From contig CM034392.1 in the NCBI GenBank assembly GCA_019925095.2, forward strand, positions 26,731,887 through 26,795,886: a stretch of 64,000 nucleotides of DNA, written 5' to 3'. Positions 1 to 10,426 of this stretch are shown here, piece by piece. The translations under genes and the position numbers were made by a program. The notes beneath the pieces are model-generated. The model was not told the DNA's origin, ran no database searches, and saw nothing but the letters and a program-made list of their open reading frames with translations. Origin of the DNA: Dendrolimus kikuchii. Lineage: Eukaryota; Arthropoda; Insecta; Lepidoptera; Lasiocampidae. Positions within the stretch are counted from its first letter, which is position 1; each line of letters starts with the position of its first letter.

Positions 1-105
1 ATATTAAGATAATATTTATATGTATGTATGTATTTGTGTATATGCTATATTGGGATTTTTAAAAAATTTCGATATAGCACAATGCTGAATTGTCAACCTC
101 GTTGA

Positions 106-343
106 TTTTTGTTTTTTAATTGTAGGAGATCAGCAGACACAGACAGACGGCCCACTTGATGGAAAGCGGTTACCATCGCCTATGGATATTTGCAACACCA
201 AAGTTGCTACAAATGCGCTGCTGCTCTCTTAAGGGAAACTGGAACCTGGTCACTAACGCCGGAACACAACTCAAGGTTGTTATGGCGACATACTTTAGAC
301 CAGGGGTGGTAGCCATCCATTCGGGAAAATGCCTTACCACCTG
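106..343 (-). mobile_element. SINE-A copy, 5'-truncated
   Basis: The T-rich left edge is the reverse complement of the poly-A tail, so the sense strand is minus. It shows the family blocks: a CAGCAGACA stretch at the tail side, the block around GGTTACCATCGCC, and the GCCTTACCACCTG block where homology stops. The 5' third (the TATCCGTGCAGG start) is missing, as expected of incomplete reverse transcription. The open frames across it are non-coding by-products. Confidence 0.85.
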
Positions 344-518
344 TAAACTCAAAAAACTCGACGTACAAGCCTTATTTATTTATTAATTACATAATATATG
401 TTTTTGTGTTTTATGTAAAAAAATTGTGAACGTATTATATGTTTATTATATCCAACCATGCCTAAGACAAGCAAGGTGGGGTACATTAAAGGTTAAAATG
501 GGTAAACACCATAAAGTC

Positions 519-818
519 TTAGGTAAAAAATCTAGTAAATTTATTTTGTATGCGCTCCAACATGAGACTATATTTAGCTTCATGTGGAGCCCAGATTATT
601 GCGTTGTTTTCTAAGTGGCTACTTACTAAAGCGTTAAATAATGTTTTAACGACATAAATACTATTAATACCTTCTATTCGACGTAATACAAAACCTAAAT
701 TTCGATAAGCTTTCTTACAAATGTTAATTGTGTGATCGCGAAAAGTTTGCTGTGTATTAAGACATACTCCAAGATCCCGCACCGTTTCAACTCTTTTAAT
801 TGCTGCGTTATACCTCAA
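519..818 (-). pseudogene. Jockey/CR1-type LINE reverse transcriptase, C-terminal fragment
   Basis: About 99 codons read without a stop on the minus strand. The pattern is the region just after the RT palm and thumb of Jockey/CR1-like LINEs: VRDLGVCL near residue 14, then F.DH, KKAYRNLGF, and LVSSHLENNAIIWAP followed by ERIQNKFTRF. It is cut abruptly at about 820, where SINE-A begins. No catalytic FADD box remains, so it cannot be active. Confidence 0.75.
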
Positions 819-825
819 TGGCTTT

Positions 826-1065
826 CCAGGTGGTAGGGCATTTGCCCGACTGGATGGCTACCGCCCCTGGTCTAAAGTATGTCGCCATAACAACCTTGAG
901 TTGTGTTCCGGCATTAGTGACCAGGTTCCAGTCCCCTTTTAGAGAGCAGCAGCGCATTTGTAGCACCTTCGGTGTTGCAAATGTCCATAGGCGATGGTAA
1001 CCGCTTTCAATCAAGTGGGCCGTCTGCCTGTCTGCTGAACACCTGCAATATAAAAAAAAAAAAAA
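826..1065 (+). mobile_element. SINE-A copy, 5'-truncated
   Basis: Sense plus. It begins at the CCAGGTGGTAGGGC block and ends in the family 3' end (CTGCCTGTCTGCTGAAC, then an A-run at about 1051-1065). It abuts the LINE reverse-transcriptase fragment on its left. I found no clear TSD, so order of insertion is not proven. Confidence 0.85.
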
Positions 1066-1594
1066 TTTACGGTGATATAGGTGATGGAAATTCGTATGAG
1101 CAAATGAAGTCAAATCTCAGAAATTCTGACACAATCGCTGTTGCAGTCGGTGCAATGGCACATTGCTAAACACAAAACTATTAAAGTCAAGTACTTAATA
1201 ATTACACGATTTTATGTTGTCTCATACACTAATTCCAGTACGTTACGATCAATGCAATTACGTACGATTTGTGCAGTATCGATTTCAACGTAAGTCACAA
1301 TTAAATGCATTAGAATAATAGCTACAATCCGATTGTAATAAGGTAGAATTTAAGTCGATGCAATGTCAATCACAAACTGTACAGCACCCGATTGTCTTAG
1401 CTGTGGAGATTAAATTGATTTACATGGCAGCGTTACGTCCGTCATTCAATTCGTGTTACCGATTTGGTAATAGTGATGGGAGTAAGTAGCGGATATTCAG
1501 ATATTTTTTTATCCGAATCGATATTGACAGCGAATTGACAAATCTTGTTATTCATTCAATCCACAACGTTCCCTTACAACACTGTTTCTTATTC
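1066..1594. other. Unassigned AT-rich DNA
   Basis: No repeat family of the window, no long frame and no splice-bounded exon is visible. Composition is AT-rich with scattered ATTG/CAAT motifs. It may be unique intergenic sequence. Confidence 0.4.
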
Positions 1595-1930
1595 AGAAAG
1601 AAAGAAAGAAAAAATATTTATTTAGGACTAGATACAAAAAGTCTAACATGATAATATATCTAACAATTAATTGTGATGTTCTAAAAAGGCTCCTGCTCAG
1701 CGTAATGCTAGTTTCACAACCAGCGCTGATCTTCCGCAAGTACCTGTAAGTGATGCCACGGCTTAGCTCCACAAAGCAAATTAAAACAATAAACATCCGT
1801 TATAAAATTATGCAAAATAATTACTAGTGTATATGAACATTGTTATAATTACATATAAAAGAAGACAAACAAAAAAAAAACAACGCATAGAAGTGAGGAA
1901 CAAGACAGATATAATAAATTGGTAATGGTT
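1595..1930. repeat. Repeat F copy 1 (GAAA-rich edge, LINE-tail-like)
   Basis: It opens with a GAAAGAAAGAAAG run, then TATTTATTTAGGAC. The body is shared with 37484-38215 and, more divergently, 9268-9560; the most conserved core is GCGTAATGCTAGTTTCACAA and GCGCTGATCTTCCGC. The simple-repeat edge suggests the tail of a LINE read in reverse, but no coding part is attached. Confidence 0.6.
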
Positions 1931-1959
1931 AGTCATTGCGTACTAATCGACATATTAAA

Positions 1960-2275
1960 CATACATACATACATAACTTCACGCCAGTTCCCTTGCGGGG
2001 TAGGCACGGACAACAGAGCGCCATTCAGGCATATTCTTACACACCTCACTTGCTTCTTTGACATTCATAACTCTTGTCATGCACGCTCGTCTGTTCTTAA
2101 GGCTCTTGACATCACCTTCTGCTAGTACACGATCAATTTGATCATGGAACGTGTGTCGTGGCCTTCCACGACTTCTGCTTCCATCCACTTTTGCATTGTA
2201 CATCTGTTTAGTCATTCTTTCCACATGCACGAACCACCGGAGCATTCCTTTCCCTACCTTCACCCCGACACTGTC
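1960..2275 (-). mobile_element. LINE-C copy, 5'-truncated
   Basis: The left edge CATACATACATACATAACTTC is the reverse complement of the GTAT-repeat tail. The minus strand encodes the ORF2 C-terminus (LRWFVHVERM, then RGRPRHTFHDQID, ending PARELA). A 5-bp TTAAA flanks it at 1955-1959 and 2276-2280. The conserved GHVERM reads VHVERM here. Confidence 0.88.
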
Positions 2276-2280
2276 TTAAA

Positions 2281-2980
2281 TTATAATACTATAAAATACT
2301 TGTGTCATCTTTATTTCATTATATAAATATCCGCAATAATCATCATCATCCGAGCGTTAAATCCCGGTTGCATTCAGAGCGTTCACTCCAACGCCCAGGG
2401 TCCGCTTTCCTACTTTTTCTACTTCACGTCGCGCGGTCTTCAGCATCCCCGTTTTGAGACCATTGGTAAGCTTGTCATCCTTCACCTCGCCTTCGACCGG
2501 ACCTTGGCAGAGGCGGTATGACTAGACATTTATTCCCCACATAATTAGCCGGTTTTCGTAAAACGTTTGTCTGCGATGTCACGGATATGAAGACTGCCGC
2601 GGATGCGGGAGTTCCTGACACGGCCTTTCCGCATCACTCCACACATCTATCGCAGCATATTCATCTACGTATATAAATATCCGCATCTAAATGTCAAATG
2701 CCGCGTAAGTTCGCGACATTACGCGGATTTTACTCGATGCCCTCCCGAGGCGCACTAAATCATCTTTGATTTATACACGACAATGCAAGAATTAACGTTT
2801 CCTGATATTTTGCTAACGTTACGAGCTCATTTCGTGTCGTAAAACAATTTCAAAGGCAACTCGGTTAAGTCATCTTGAAATACTTGCTTAAATAATCTAC
2901 TATTAAAAGTAAGTACTATGCTAAAATACAGATTTTAATTTTGAAAATAACAAATTGATATAATAATAAATTAGAATGGC
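2281..2980. other. Unassigned; GC-rich patch with a coding-like minus frame
   Basis: Positions 2360-2640 are distinctly more GC-rich than their surroundings. On the minus strand about 2530-2360 an open frame has coding-like composition (contains VKDDKLTNGLKTGMLKTARR) and ends at a stop followed by a short GAT repeat. This resembles the C-terminus and tail of a LINE or SINE-like transcript, but I do not recognise the family. The rest is AT-rich and featureless. Confidence 0.35.
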
Positions 2981-3156
2981 TTTTTTTTATTGCAGGAGAT
3001 CAGCAGACAGGCAGGCAGACGGCCCACTTCATGGAAAGCGGTTACCATCGCCTATGGACATTTGCAACAGCAAACTTGCTACAAATGCGCCGCTGCTCTC
3101 TTAAGGGAGACTGCAACCTGGTCACTAATGCCGGAACACAACTCAAGGTTGTTATG
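2981..3156 (-). mobile_element. SINE-A copy, strongly 5'-truncated
   Basis: T-run at 2981, then TTGCAGGAGATCAGCAGACA. Homology ends abruptly at the CAAGGTTGTTATG block. A small internal duplication (GGCAGGCAGACGG) is private to this copy. Confidence 0.85.
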
Positions 3157-3315
3157 TCTTTAAAATCATACTAATAAATAAAATTTATTTTGAACAAATA
3201 TTAAGTTAGTACGTATTTTGATTAGAATTTTGATAGAATCAAAAAATTCTTGGGATCAATATTAAAAAATGCAAAAAATTTAACTAAATTAATTTTTTTT
3301 TTATTTATTTACTTT

Positions 3316-3463
3316 AATATTTTCTTAAGTTTTCGCGACTTGTATACATAATAAAACTACGTTTTAACGGTTTTAAGCGCGGTAATTTTATTTGGAAAAC
3401 GTCGGAAAAACCAAAATCAAATAAAATTACCGCGCTTAAAACCGTTAAAACGTAGTTTTATTA
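3316..3463. repeat. PAL-K copy 2, short palindrome
   Basis: The left arm starts at ATAAAACTACGTTTTAACGG near 3350. The right arm returns the reverse complement and ends at about 3462. The spacer is only a few bases plus AAAACGTCGG. It is an internally deleted version of 32499-32954 and shares its asymmetric left flank (TATTTTCTTAAGTTTTCGCG). Confidence 0.85.
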
Positions 3464-3616
3464 TTTATTTACTTTGTTTATCAAATAATATATTGTGTAT
3501 AATATACTTAAATTTATTATATCTATGGTTGTATATGAATTTTATATTATAAATATTTGTAAATTTATTAAACTATTTGTCTTTATTACCACAATAATAA
3601 CATTATTTATTAATAA

Positions 3617-4348
3617 CTAGCTGTGTCCGCGACGTCGTCCGCGTGGAATTTGTTTTCAAAACCCTCCGATTTTGAAACATTCTTCATTGGTGCTCCGATC
3701 CTATTGGTCTTAGCGTGATGTTATACAGCCTATAGCCTTCCTTGATAAATGGGCTATTCAACACTGAAATAATTTTTCAAATCAGACAGTAGTTCCTGAG
3801 ATTAGCGCGTTCAATCAAACAATATTAGTATATTTGGCTACAACACTAATACTTACATTTTAAATATCGCGATATCTTTTGAATGAAACGTCCAAATTGA
3901 ATAATTCAAAAAGTTCTAGAAAGGTATTGAATTCGTCTTGAACATGGAGTAATTTATTTTGATAAGGATTAATACCAAGGTACAAAATAAAGAGTTTTTG
4001 AAGCGACGACATTTTAATTATTTAAAAAATAAAAGAAAACACTTATTGTGAGATAACTATAATCGTTAGACATATGGTTATGAAATATTTTTTGTAGACA
4101 ATTATATGTTCTGCAAAGTGGTAGTACATTATTTTGTTCTATAATCTATAGTTTTCACAGCGCACGACGTGTAAGGATTTTTTCGGGTCACTTTTTTTCA
4201 CCTTGAGTTACATTATTGGACTTTTAGTAAGGATCCCTAACTTTTTTGAAAATATAATATAGCCTATAGCCTTCCTCGATAAATGTACTATTCAACACTG
4301 AAAGAATTTTTCAAATCGGACCAGCGGTTCCTGAAATTAGCGCGTTTA
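3617..4348 (-). mobile_element. Non-autonomous Helitron, long subfamily, 5'-truncated
   Basis: On the minus strand it ends in a GC-rich hairpin (CGCGGACGACGTCGCGG), a short spacer and CTAG at 3617-3620, the classic Helitron 3' end. The body matches 29250-29884 and 58648-59421, including AATATCGCGATATCTTTTGA. The 5' terminus is lost after GCGCGTTT. It has no Rep/helicase frame, so it needs a helper. Confidence 0.8.
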
Positions 4349-4847
4349 GTACAATACTACATTTATGGAAACAAACCTAAGTCTACCCTTTTCTTATATG
4401 ATCAAAACGCATAATCCAAAGCTCAACACAACAAAACCAAATAGACTCGCAGCAGCATATAAGCCAGCATTGCATTACAAATATACCAACGGACTACAAA
4501 TAAAGCGGACAAGCGAATGTCACGCGACAAGGACACTAGACACGCGACATCGCCGACACAGGTCTAGCGACATTAATCATAAGTACACAGATCTAATTCC
4601 GATGTCCCGATGTCGGCTCGCGACTGAGGAACGTGTCCTCTGAATAATTGAGAGCAGTACGCCCGCTGACTCCGAGCCGGTCAACGTGTGCCCGGTAAAG
4701 GCTTCACAATTTGTGGTGTCCTATTGTGAAGCGTCCGCTGTTTATGCGGTGTCGGGCGTCATGTCTTGCCAGTATAATTAGCGTAGTAGTAGGTGTTGCC
4801 AAAGACTAGCGAAGTACCACGATAGCAAGCTTACATTTGACGTTCAT
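4349..4847. other. Unassigned, locally GC-rich
   Basis: A 92-codon frame at 4365-4643 shows no recognisable motif. Around 4560-4760 there are repeated short words (CGACATCG, GATGTCCGATGTCGG) and a CTTCACAAT...ATTGTGAAG inverted pair. I see no gene. Confidence 0.3.
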
Positions 4848-5347
4848 ATTCTTACAGACCTGTAAAAGTACATTTTATTACCTGTCGGCGTTTGAACTAA
4901 TTGTAATCCTTTTATGATCGTCTACTTTTGTTCACTTATTTATTGGCATACGTTTCTAACTTATTGTGGAGAACAGCCTGTTGTTCTATTGTACTCGCTC
5001 ATTAGCATCATTAGCCAGGTGTTGCGGATTACGACTTCAAGCTAATTCCAGGAAACTGTGTCGATCTTGTCGGGCGGGCACATTTTGCATTTGTGAAGTA
5101 TAAAACGACGGCCTGATGGAGAGAGGCGGCAGTTGAGCGAGAACCACGATCAAGGCGTTACGTGTGTATATTCGAGAATGTAATAGTGACGGACTTTGCG
5201 CGTTTTATTGAATTACGACCTTCTGCATTATGTTTGGATTTGTTGTGTTTGGATACATTTGTACCTGTGTTACACGTGTTTGTATAGTTCTAGAACTCTA
5301 TAATAATTCTAACGGCATTTTAATTCGAGTTCCGCTAACTCCTAACA
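4848..5347 (+). mobile_element. LTR-J solo LTR (diverged 5' end)
   Basis: It matches the other LTR-J copies from CATTTTATTACCTGTCGGC to the 3' end CTCCTAACA. A TATA box (TATAAAA) lies near 5098. The terminal block TTTTAATTCGAGTTCCG is intact. No gag or pol flanks it. Its last 12 bp were duplicated by the LINE-C insertion to the right. Confidence 0.75.
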
Positions 5348-5886
5348 TATATACATACATAACTTTACGCCAGTTCCCTTGCGGGGTAGGCACGAACAAC
5401 AGAGCGCCATTTAGGCTTACTCTTACACACCTCACTTGCTTCTTTGACATTCATAACTCTTGTCATGCCCGCTCATCTGTTCTTAAGGCTCCTGACATCA
5501 CCTTCTGCTAGTACACGATCAATTTGATCATGGAAGGTGTATCATGGCCTTCCACAACTTCTGCATCCATCCACTTTTGCATTGTATATCTGTTTAGTCA
5601 TTCTTTCCACATGCCCGAACCACCGGAGCATTCCTTTCCTTACCTTCACCCCGACCCTCTCGTTCAGACCAACTCTCTTTCTTACTTCGGTATTACGAAC
5701 GCGGTCCGCGAGCGTCACTCCGCAGATTTTGCGCAGTGCTCGCATCTCGACCGCGTTTACTCTACTTTCATGCTCTCTCTTCCATACCCAACTCTCGCGT
5801 CCATACGTGAGCGTAGGTACCAGCACCGCGTTGTGTATGGCAAGTTGGGCCTTCTGGCTGAGGTTCTTAGCTCCTAGGAGTTTACG
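5348..5886 (-). mobile_element. LINE-C copy, long, inserted at the end of LTR-J
   Basis: The minus strand encodes LVPTLTYGRESWVWKREHESRV, the LRWFGHVERM block and the PRHTFHD region. Compared with 14707-15280 there are small deletions and stops. Target duplication TAACTCCTAACA (5336-5347) and TAACTCATAACA (5887-5898), one mismatch, places it inside the last bases of the LTR. Confidence 0.88.
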
Positions 5887-5904
5887 TAACTCATAACAAT
5901 CCCA

Positions 5905-6092
5905 ATAAAATAGTCAATAAAGCCTCTAAGGTTTGCTTTAATGAGATTAAAACTCTAAAAATTTGATATGCTACCTATATTAGAACATGCATCACATATA
6001 TGCAACCCACGCTATCATAAATATATAGACCGCATTGAAAGTGTGCAAAAGCGTTTAATTCGACATTTATGCTATAGGAATACTATAATGCT
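5905..6092 (+). pseudogene. Jockey/CR1-like LINE ORF2 fragment
   Basis: From about 5971 the plus strand reads LPILEHASHICNPRYHKYID and continues with an ESVQKRLIRHL block. This is the post-RT signature (LEY..vWsP....I..IE.VQ+.F.R.L) of Jockey/CR1 LINEs. A stop lies just upstream and the frame is lost downstream, so it is dead. Confidence 0.7.
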
Positions 6093-6109
6093 ATAGATCC
6101 AACACTCTA

Positions 6110-6470
6110 GTGATCCATATCTTGATGTTTGCAAAAAGTTTCATCCCATTTACCAAACACGTCTAGATCAGCCGGTTCGGCGGCGGAAACAGCTGAATCA
6201 CTCAAGCGGCTCAAATATGCAACTGTCAGTGGGAGTTATCTGTTTGTGCCGTTTGCTGTCGACACGCTTGGACTGTGGAGTCCTGAGGGGATGAGCCTCT
6301 ACCAAAATTTATCAAAACGACTCATTGACTCTTCAGGTGATCGGCTGTTGCTTGCCTCGGGTAACGGATCAGTATGACGATCCGGCGAGGACACGTAGTC
6401 AGCCTTCTGGGCACCTTACCCATAGAAGACTAGATACTTATAGTCTTGAGGGACTATGGGTAGAATAAAA
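6110..6470 (+). pseudogene. REL-LINE C-terminal fragment, copy 1
   Basis: It contains SAGSAAETAESLKRLKYATV, FVPFAVDTLGLWSPEGM and LYQNLSKRLIDSSGD, colinear with the longer minus-strand copy at 38606-39136. A frame break follows at SGD. The 3' end (GACTATGGGTAGAATA plus A-run, about 6448-6478) is the retroposon tail. The upstream RPDG and WDAT motifs of the second copy are missing. Confidence 0.75.
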
Positions 6471-6480
6471 AAAAAATTAA

Positions 6481-6714
6481 TTTTTTTTTTATTGCAGGAA
6501 TTCAACAGACAGGCAGACGGCCCACTTGATGGAAAGCGGTTACCATCGCCTATGGACCTTTGTAACCCCAAAGGTGCTACAAATGCGCTGCTGCTCTCTT
6601 AAGCGAGACTGGAACCTGGTCACTAATGCCGAAACACAACTCAAGGTTGTTATGACGACATACTTTAGACCAGGGGTGGTAGCCATGCAGTCGGGTAAAT
6701 GCCCTACCACCTGG
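6481..6714 (-). mobile_element. SINE-A copy, 5'-truncated
   Basis: T-run at 6481-6490 directly abuts the A-run of the REL-LINE tail (6467-6478). This fits insertion into, or priming on, an existing poly-A. Homology ends at the CCACCTGG block. Confidence 0.85.
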
Positions 6715-7055
6715 CAAGTCATTGTAATCGAGCTATAATTTTAAGGGCTTTATCTAATGCGCATTTGTTACAATGCCTTTTCTTAATCTTTTTGTCATTT
6801 ATTTTATCGTATATGACTACAGCGTCAGTTATTGTGCGAAATGATGCTAGGTTAGTAATCTTCACCCTAGTTCCAACAACAATTATGTAGTTTCGACTGT
6901 GGCCGCTTCCTTTATACTTACTACCGGTTACAGATTTAAGATTTATATGGAAAATGGTATAAATCTGAATAACTTACGATGTATCACTTCTTACGCCATT
7001 CTTGTAGCAGATTTTATACCTGTAAGAAAACAAATATATGTATTATTATTATTAG

Positions 7056-7302
7056 ACAAAAAGAAATTGACCCCAAATTTTTCGGCCCTAAAATCTGTCA
7101 CCCTAAGAACCAGCCTACGCAGCCTGTTGGTAAATACGCGGCTAGCGTTTGGAATACTTTTGAAGTCAAACTGCTATATAAACGCGAGGTCTTAGGATTT
7201 TTGCCTCGTGGAGGAGCGGCACAAATTTAGACTAGACGTGGTGAGAGGCGGCATAATTTTAGAGTATGCTATGGATGCGTTTTTTGGTTCCGGATCGAAT
7301 TA
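7056..7302 (+). pseudogene. Unrecognised coding-like patch with poly-A signal
   Basis: After an acceptor-like ATTATTATTATTAG (ends 7055) a frame reads EIDPKFFGPKICHPKNQPTQ, then KYAASVWNTFEVKLLYKREV. A one-base shift continues it as DFCLVEERHKFRLDVV to a TAA at about 7302. AATAAA-type signals follow within 40 bp. It could be a degraded terminal exon or an unrecognised element's ORF. No second copy is seen in the window. Confidence 0.35.
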
Positions 7303-7400
7303 AGTTTTTTTGTTTGATAAAATAAAATATGTTTAAATAAAAAACGCATTCATTAAAATGTACCTAACCTAACCAAATCATAATTTGGAGTAAACCTGCG

Positions 7401-7719
7401 AAAAATCGAAATGTGTGCTGGGACACATAGTAGAAGTGAAACTTCAACGGACAAGTGGAAAAACGAATCGCAACGGACAAGTGGAAAAACGAATCGCAAC
7501 GGACAAGTGGAAAAACGAATGGCAACGGATAAGTGGCAAAATGAATCGCAACAAATTTTTTATTTGAAGTTTTACGGGCAGATTGTTAATGAATGTACTT
7601 GTCCAATTTGTAAAACCTGCCCTTAAAACTTTAAGTTAAAATTTTGTTGCGATTCGTTTTTCCACTTGTCCGTTGAAGTTTCACTTCTACTATGTGTCCT
7701 AGCACACATTTCGATTTTT
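7401..7719. repeat. Foldback element with 26-bp tandem repeats in one arm
   Basis: The left arm (7401-7581) and right arm (7617-7719) are near-perfect reverse complements, from AAAAATCGAAATGTGTGCTG in to the GGGCAG/CTGCCC edge of a 35-nt loop. The left arm carries about four copies of a 26-bp unit (starts 7445, 7471, 7497, 7523; core CAACGGACAAGTGG), the right arm one. The transcript would form a long hairpin with a bulged array. Confidence 0.85.
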
Positions 7720-7986
7720 AACTCGGTAAATGATATCATTGGCGTTTGATAGACAAATACAGACAAACAGATGGCGAGGTGGTCGCATTTTTTCTTGTAC
7801 CACCTTATCATCATGGCAACGCGAACGAAGTTTCACTGGCACGATATTCAATTATAGCTATTATAACTGACCATTATCTGACTATGAGCGTGGTAACGTC
7901 AACACAAGAGAAGTTACGAGTGTAATACTTGCAGCAACTCAGACTTATGTTAATAAAAGAACAGCAAGTGGTTACGATATTTATAA

Positions 7987-8367
7987 CTAGCCTCTGCCCG
8001 CGACTTCGACCGCGTGGAATAGTGACAAAAAAAAGTTTGGTGTTAGCGTGATGATATATAGCTTTCCTCGATAAATGGGCTATCTAACATTGAAAGAACT
8101 TTTCAAATCAGACCAGTAGCTCCTGAGATTAACGCGTTCAAACAAAGAAATAAACAAACTCTTCAGCTTTATATATTAGTATACATACATACATAACTTC
8201 ACGCCAGTTCCCTTGCGGGGTAGGCACGAACAACAGAGCGCCATTTAAGCTTATTCTTACACACCTCACTTGCTTCTTTGACATTCATAACTCTTGTCAT
8301 GCACGCTCGTCTGTTCTTAAGGCTCCTGACACCACCTTCTGCTAGTAAACTAGTATATTAGTATAAG
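7987..8367 (-). mobile_element. Non-autonomous Helitron, short subfamily, split by LINE-C
   Basis: CTAG at 7987-7990 on the minus strand follows the CCGCGACTTCGACCGCG hairpin region. The body carries GATAAATGGGCTATCTAACA. The other end (CTTCAGCTTTATATATTAG) matches the TC-start of the intact copy at 58648. LINE-C sits in this 5' end. Confidence 0.78.
8184..8353 (-). mobile_element. LINE-C copy, 170 bp, nested in Helitron
   Basis: Only the 3' end of ORF2 and the GTAT tail remain. Perfect 12-bp target duplication TATATTAGTATA at 8172-8183 and 8354-8365. Confidence 0.9.
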
Positions 8368-8529
8368 ATAAGATAATACTTTAAAATTAACAATAGTTGT
8401 AGGATATGAATAGCTTTTAAGTAATAATTATTTGTTTTTGTGTGAAGATGTACTATGTAGCCTAATGTCGCCACGAGAACTCTTATTTGCTCTCAGTCAA
8501 AGACCTGTAATTTTGTTGCGCTATATTGA

Positions 8530-8900
8530 AGAATTGTTATTTATTTATTTATTTTATTTTAGGAAGGCTTACAGTATAATTATACAAAATACATAAACAA
8601 TAATATTTAAAAAAAAGATGCTGACAATAAGCCTCTGCCTATTGGTAAAGAAAACAAAAACATATAAAAAAAACATAAAAAAAACAAAAGACATGTGCAT
8701 ACACGATATTGAGGGATAACAATGTAACAAAATTTTTAGCTGTTTATTTTATGGAAGAAATTTTGAACCAAATTGCGCTTAAGAGAAATTCTCTTATATC
8801 AGACAAGGCTCTAAAGACCAAGTTCCTATGCCTGCCATTGTTGCGAATATAATTACTAACTATGATCCAACTGAACTATTTGAAATAAAATATATCACAA
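8530..8900. other. A-rich, LINE-UTR-like stretch
   Basis: It opens with TTATTTATTTATTTTATTTTAGG, similar in style to repeat F and to 16250, and is A-rich on the plus strand. No second copy was identified, so the family is unknown. Confidence 0.3.
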
Positions 8901-8921
8901 CTTGCTAAATGCGTTATCGAC

Positions 8922-9227
8922 TTTTTTTTATTGCAGGAGATCAGCAGACAGGCAGACGGCCCACTTGATGGAAAGCGGTTACCATCACCTATGGACATTT
9001 GCAACACCAAAGTTACTACAAATGCGCTGCTGCTCTCTTAAGGGAGACCTGGTCACTAATGCCGGAATACAACTCAAGGTTGTTATGGCGACATACTTTA
9101 GACCAGGGGTGGTAGCCATCCAGTTGGGCAAATGCCCTACCACCTGGCTGTGGGTTGTTAAGTCGCCTCTTACGACAGGCCGCCGGGCCGCAGGAAATTG
9201 TATTCTTTCTCCGTTCCTGCACGGATA
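8922..9227 (-). mobile_element. SINE-A copy, near full length
   Basis: It runs from the T-tail to the family 5' terminus (TATCCGTGCAGG read on the minus strand at 9227). A CGACTT direct repeat at 8918-8923 and 9232-9237 is a probable short TSD. A 5-bp internal deletion lies near 9047. Confidence 0.9.
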
Positions 9228-9267
9228 GAAACGACTTGAAGGGCATCCAACAAAAGTTCTGAAATTT

Positions 9268-9560
9268 GAAAGAAAGAAAGAAAGAAAGAAAGAATTATTT
9301 TATTTAGGACAAATAAACCTTTTAACAATACTCAGTAAAATAAAAGACAACTGCATCAATATAAGTCCTAAAATTGGACCCAGACTCAGCGTTATGCTAG
9401 CTGCTAAGGCCAGCGCTGTTCTTCCGCCTGGGACCAGCAGGTAGAGTCACGGAGGACAATACAACACAAATAATATATCAAAACGGGTTATTACACATAC
9501 TTACATCGAAATGATATAATAAACATATATACATAGATATATAAACATAGTGAGATACGT
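9268..9560. repeat. Repeat F copy 2, diverged
   Basis: GAAAGAAAG array (9268-9293), then TTATTTAGGACAAATA. The core GCGTTATGCTAG and GCCAGCGCTGTTCTTCCGCC align with 1595-1930. It diverges enough to be a separate subfamily. Confidence 0.55.
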
Positions 9561-9827
9561 GAACAAAAAAAAAATTTTGAACTAATTATTGTTAATGTCT
9601 CACTATCAACTAGCCAAGCCGTACTTGTTTATTTATTAACACGATCCTTCTTATCAATAACGAAAGCAATCCGCCATAGGTCTTAAACAAGACAAGCCAG
9701 GTGTTTATTCAATAGTACTATTGCTAAATAAGATTTAAATGAAGCAGAAACATGTCGTAAATGTTGATACTGCACACTAGTATATTAGTTTGAGCTAGTG
9801 TTAAATTCAGCCTAACTACTTGCATAT

Positions 9828-10058
9828 GCAAAAGTGGATGGATGCAGAAGTCGTGGAAGGCCACGACACACCTTCCATGATCAAATTGATCGTGTACTAG
9901 CAGAAGGTGATGTCAGGAGCCTTAAGAACAGACGAGCTTGCATGACAAGAGTTATGAATGTCAAAGAGGCAAGTGAGGTGTGTAAGAATAAGCCTAAATG
10001 GCACTCTGTTGTTCGTGCCTACCCCGCAAGGGAACTGGCGTGAAGTTATGTATGTATG
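9828..10058 (+). mobile_element. LINE-C copy, 5'-truncated
   Basis: The plus frame 9834-10043 ends PARELA, stop, then the GTAT tail. Perfect 11-bp duplication TACTTGCATAT at 9817-9827 and 10059-10069. Confidence 0.92.
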
Positions 10059-10140
10059 TACTTGCATATTAATGTTTATTTTTAAAGTTGCCTAAACGAT
10101 ACAATCGGCAATTTCCTTAATTGAATAATAACTCTGGTAA

Positions 10141-10426
10141 TCTTATATATAAAAATCAATTGCTGTTCGTTAGTCTCGCTAAAACTCGAGAACGGCTGGA
10201 CTGATTTGGCTAATTTATGTTTTGAATTATTTGTGGAAGTCCAGGGAAGGTTTAAAAGGTGAGTAAATATGGAAAAAATGCTTGAAATATGGTAAAAACA
10301 ACAATTTCGCTTTCCCTTAGAAACTGTTCTTACCTGTCAAACATTTGATGTTCGTCCTGTCGTTCAGAAATCAACGTTTTTTATTTATTGATTCTGAGGC
10401 GGTACGAAGTTTGCCGGGTCAGCTAG
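10141..10426 (+). mobile_element. Non-autonomous Helitron, 286 bp, complete
   Basis: Begins TC (10141) after an A and ends CTAG (10423-10426). Marker blocks are CTCGCTAAAACTCGAGAACGG and GGCGGTACGAAGTTTGCCGG just before GTCAGCTAG. The next element's TC follows with no spacer, making a head-to-tail pair. Confidence 0.85.

Noticed and set aside
4365..4643. 92-codon plus frame
   Set aside because: Random-like composition (many His, Thr, Arg from CGAC-rich words) and no recognised domain.
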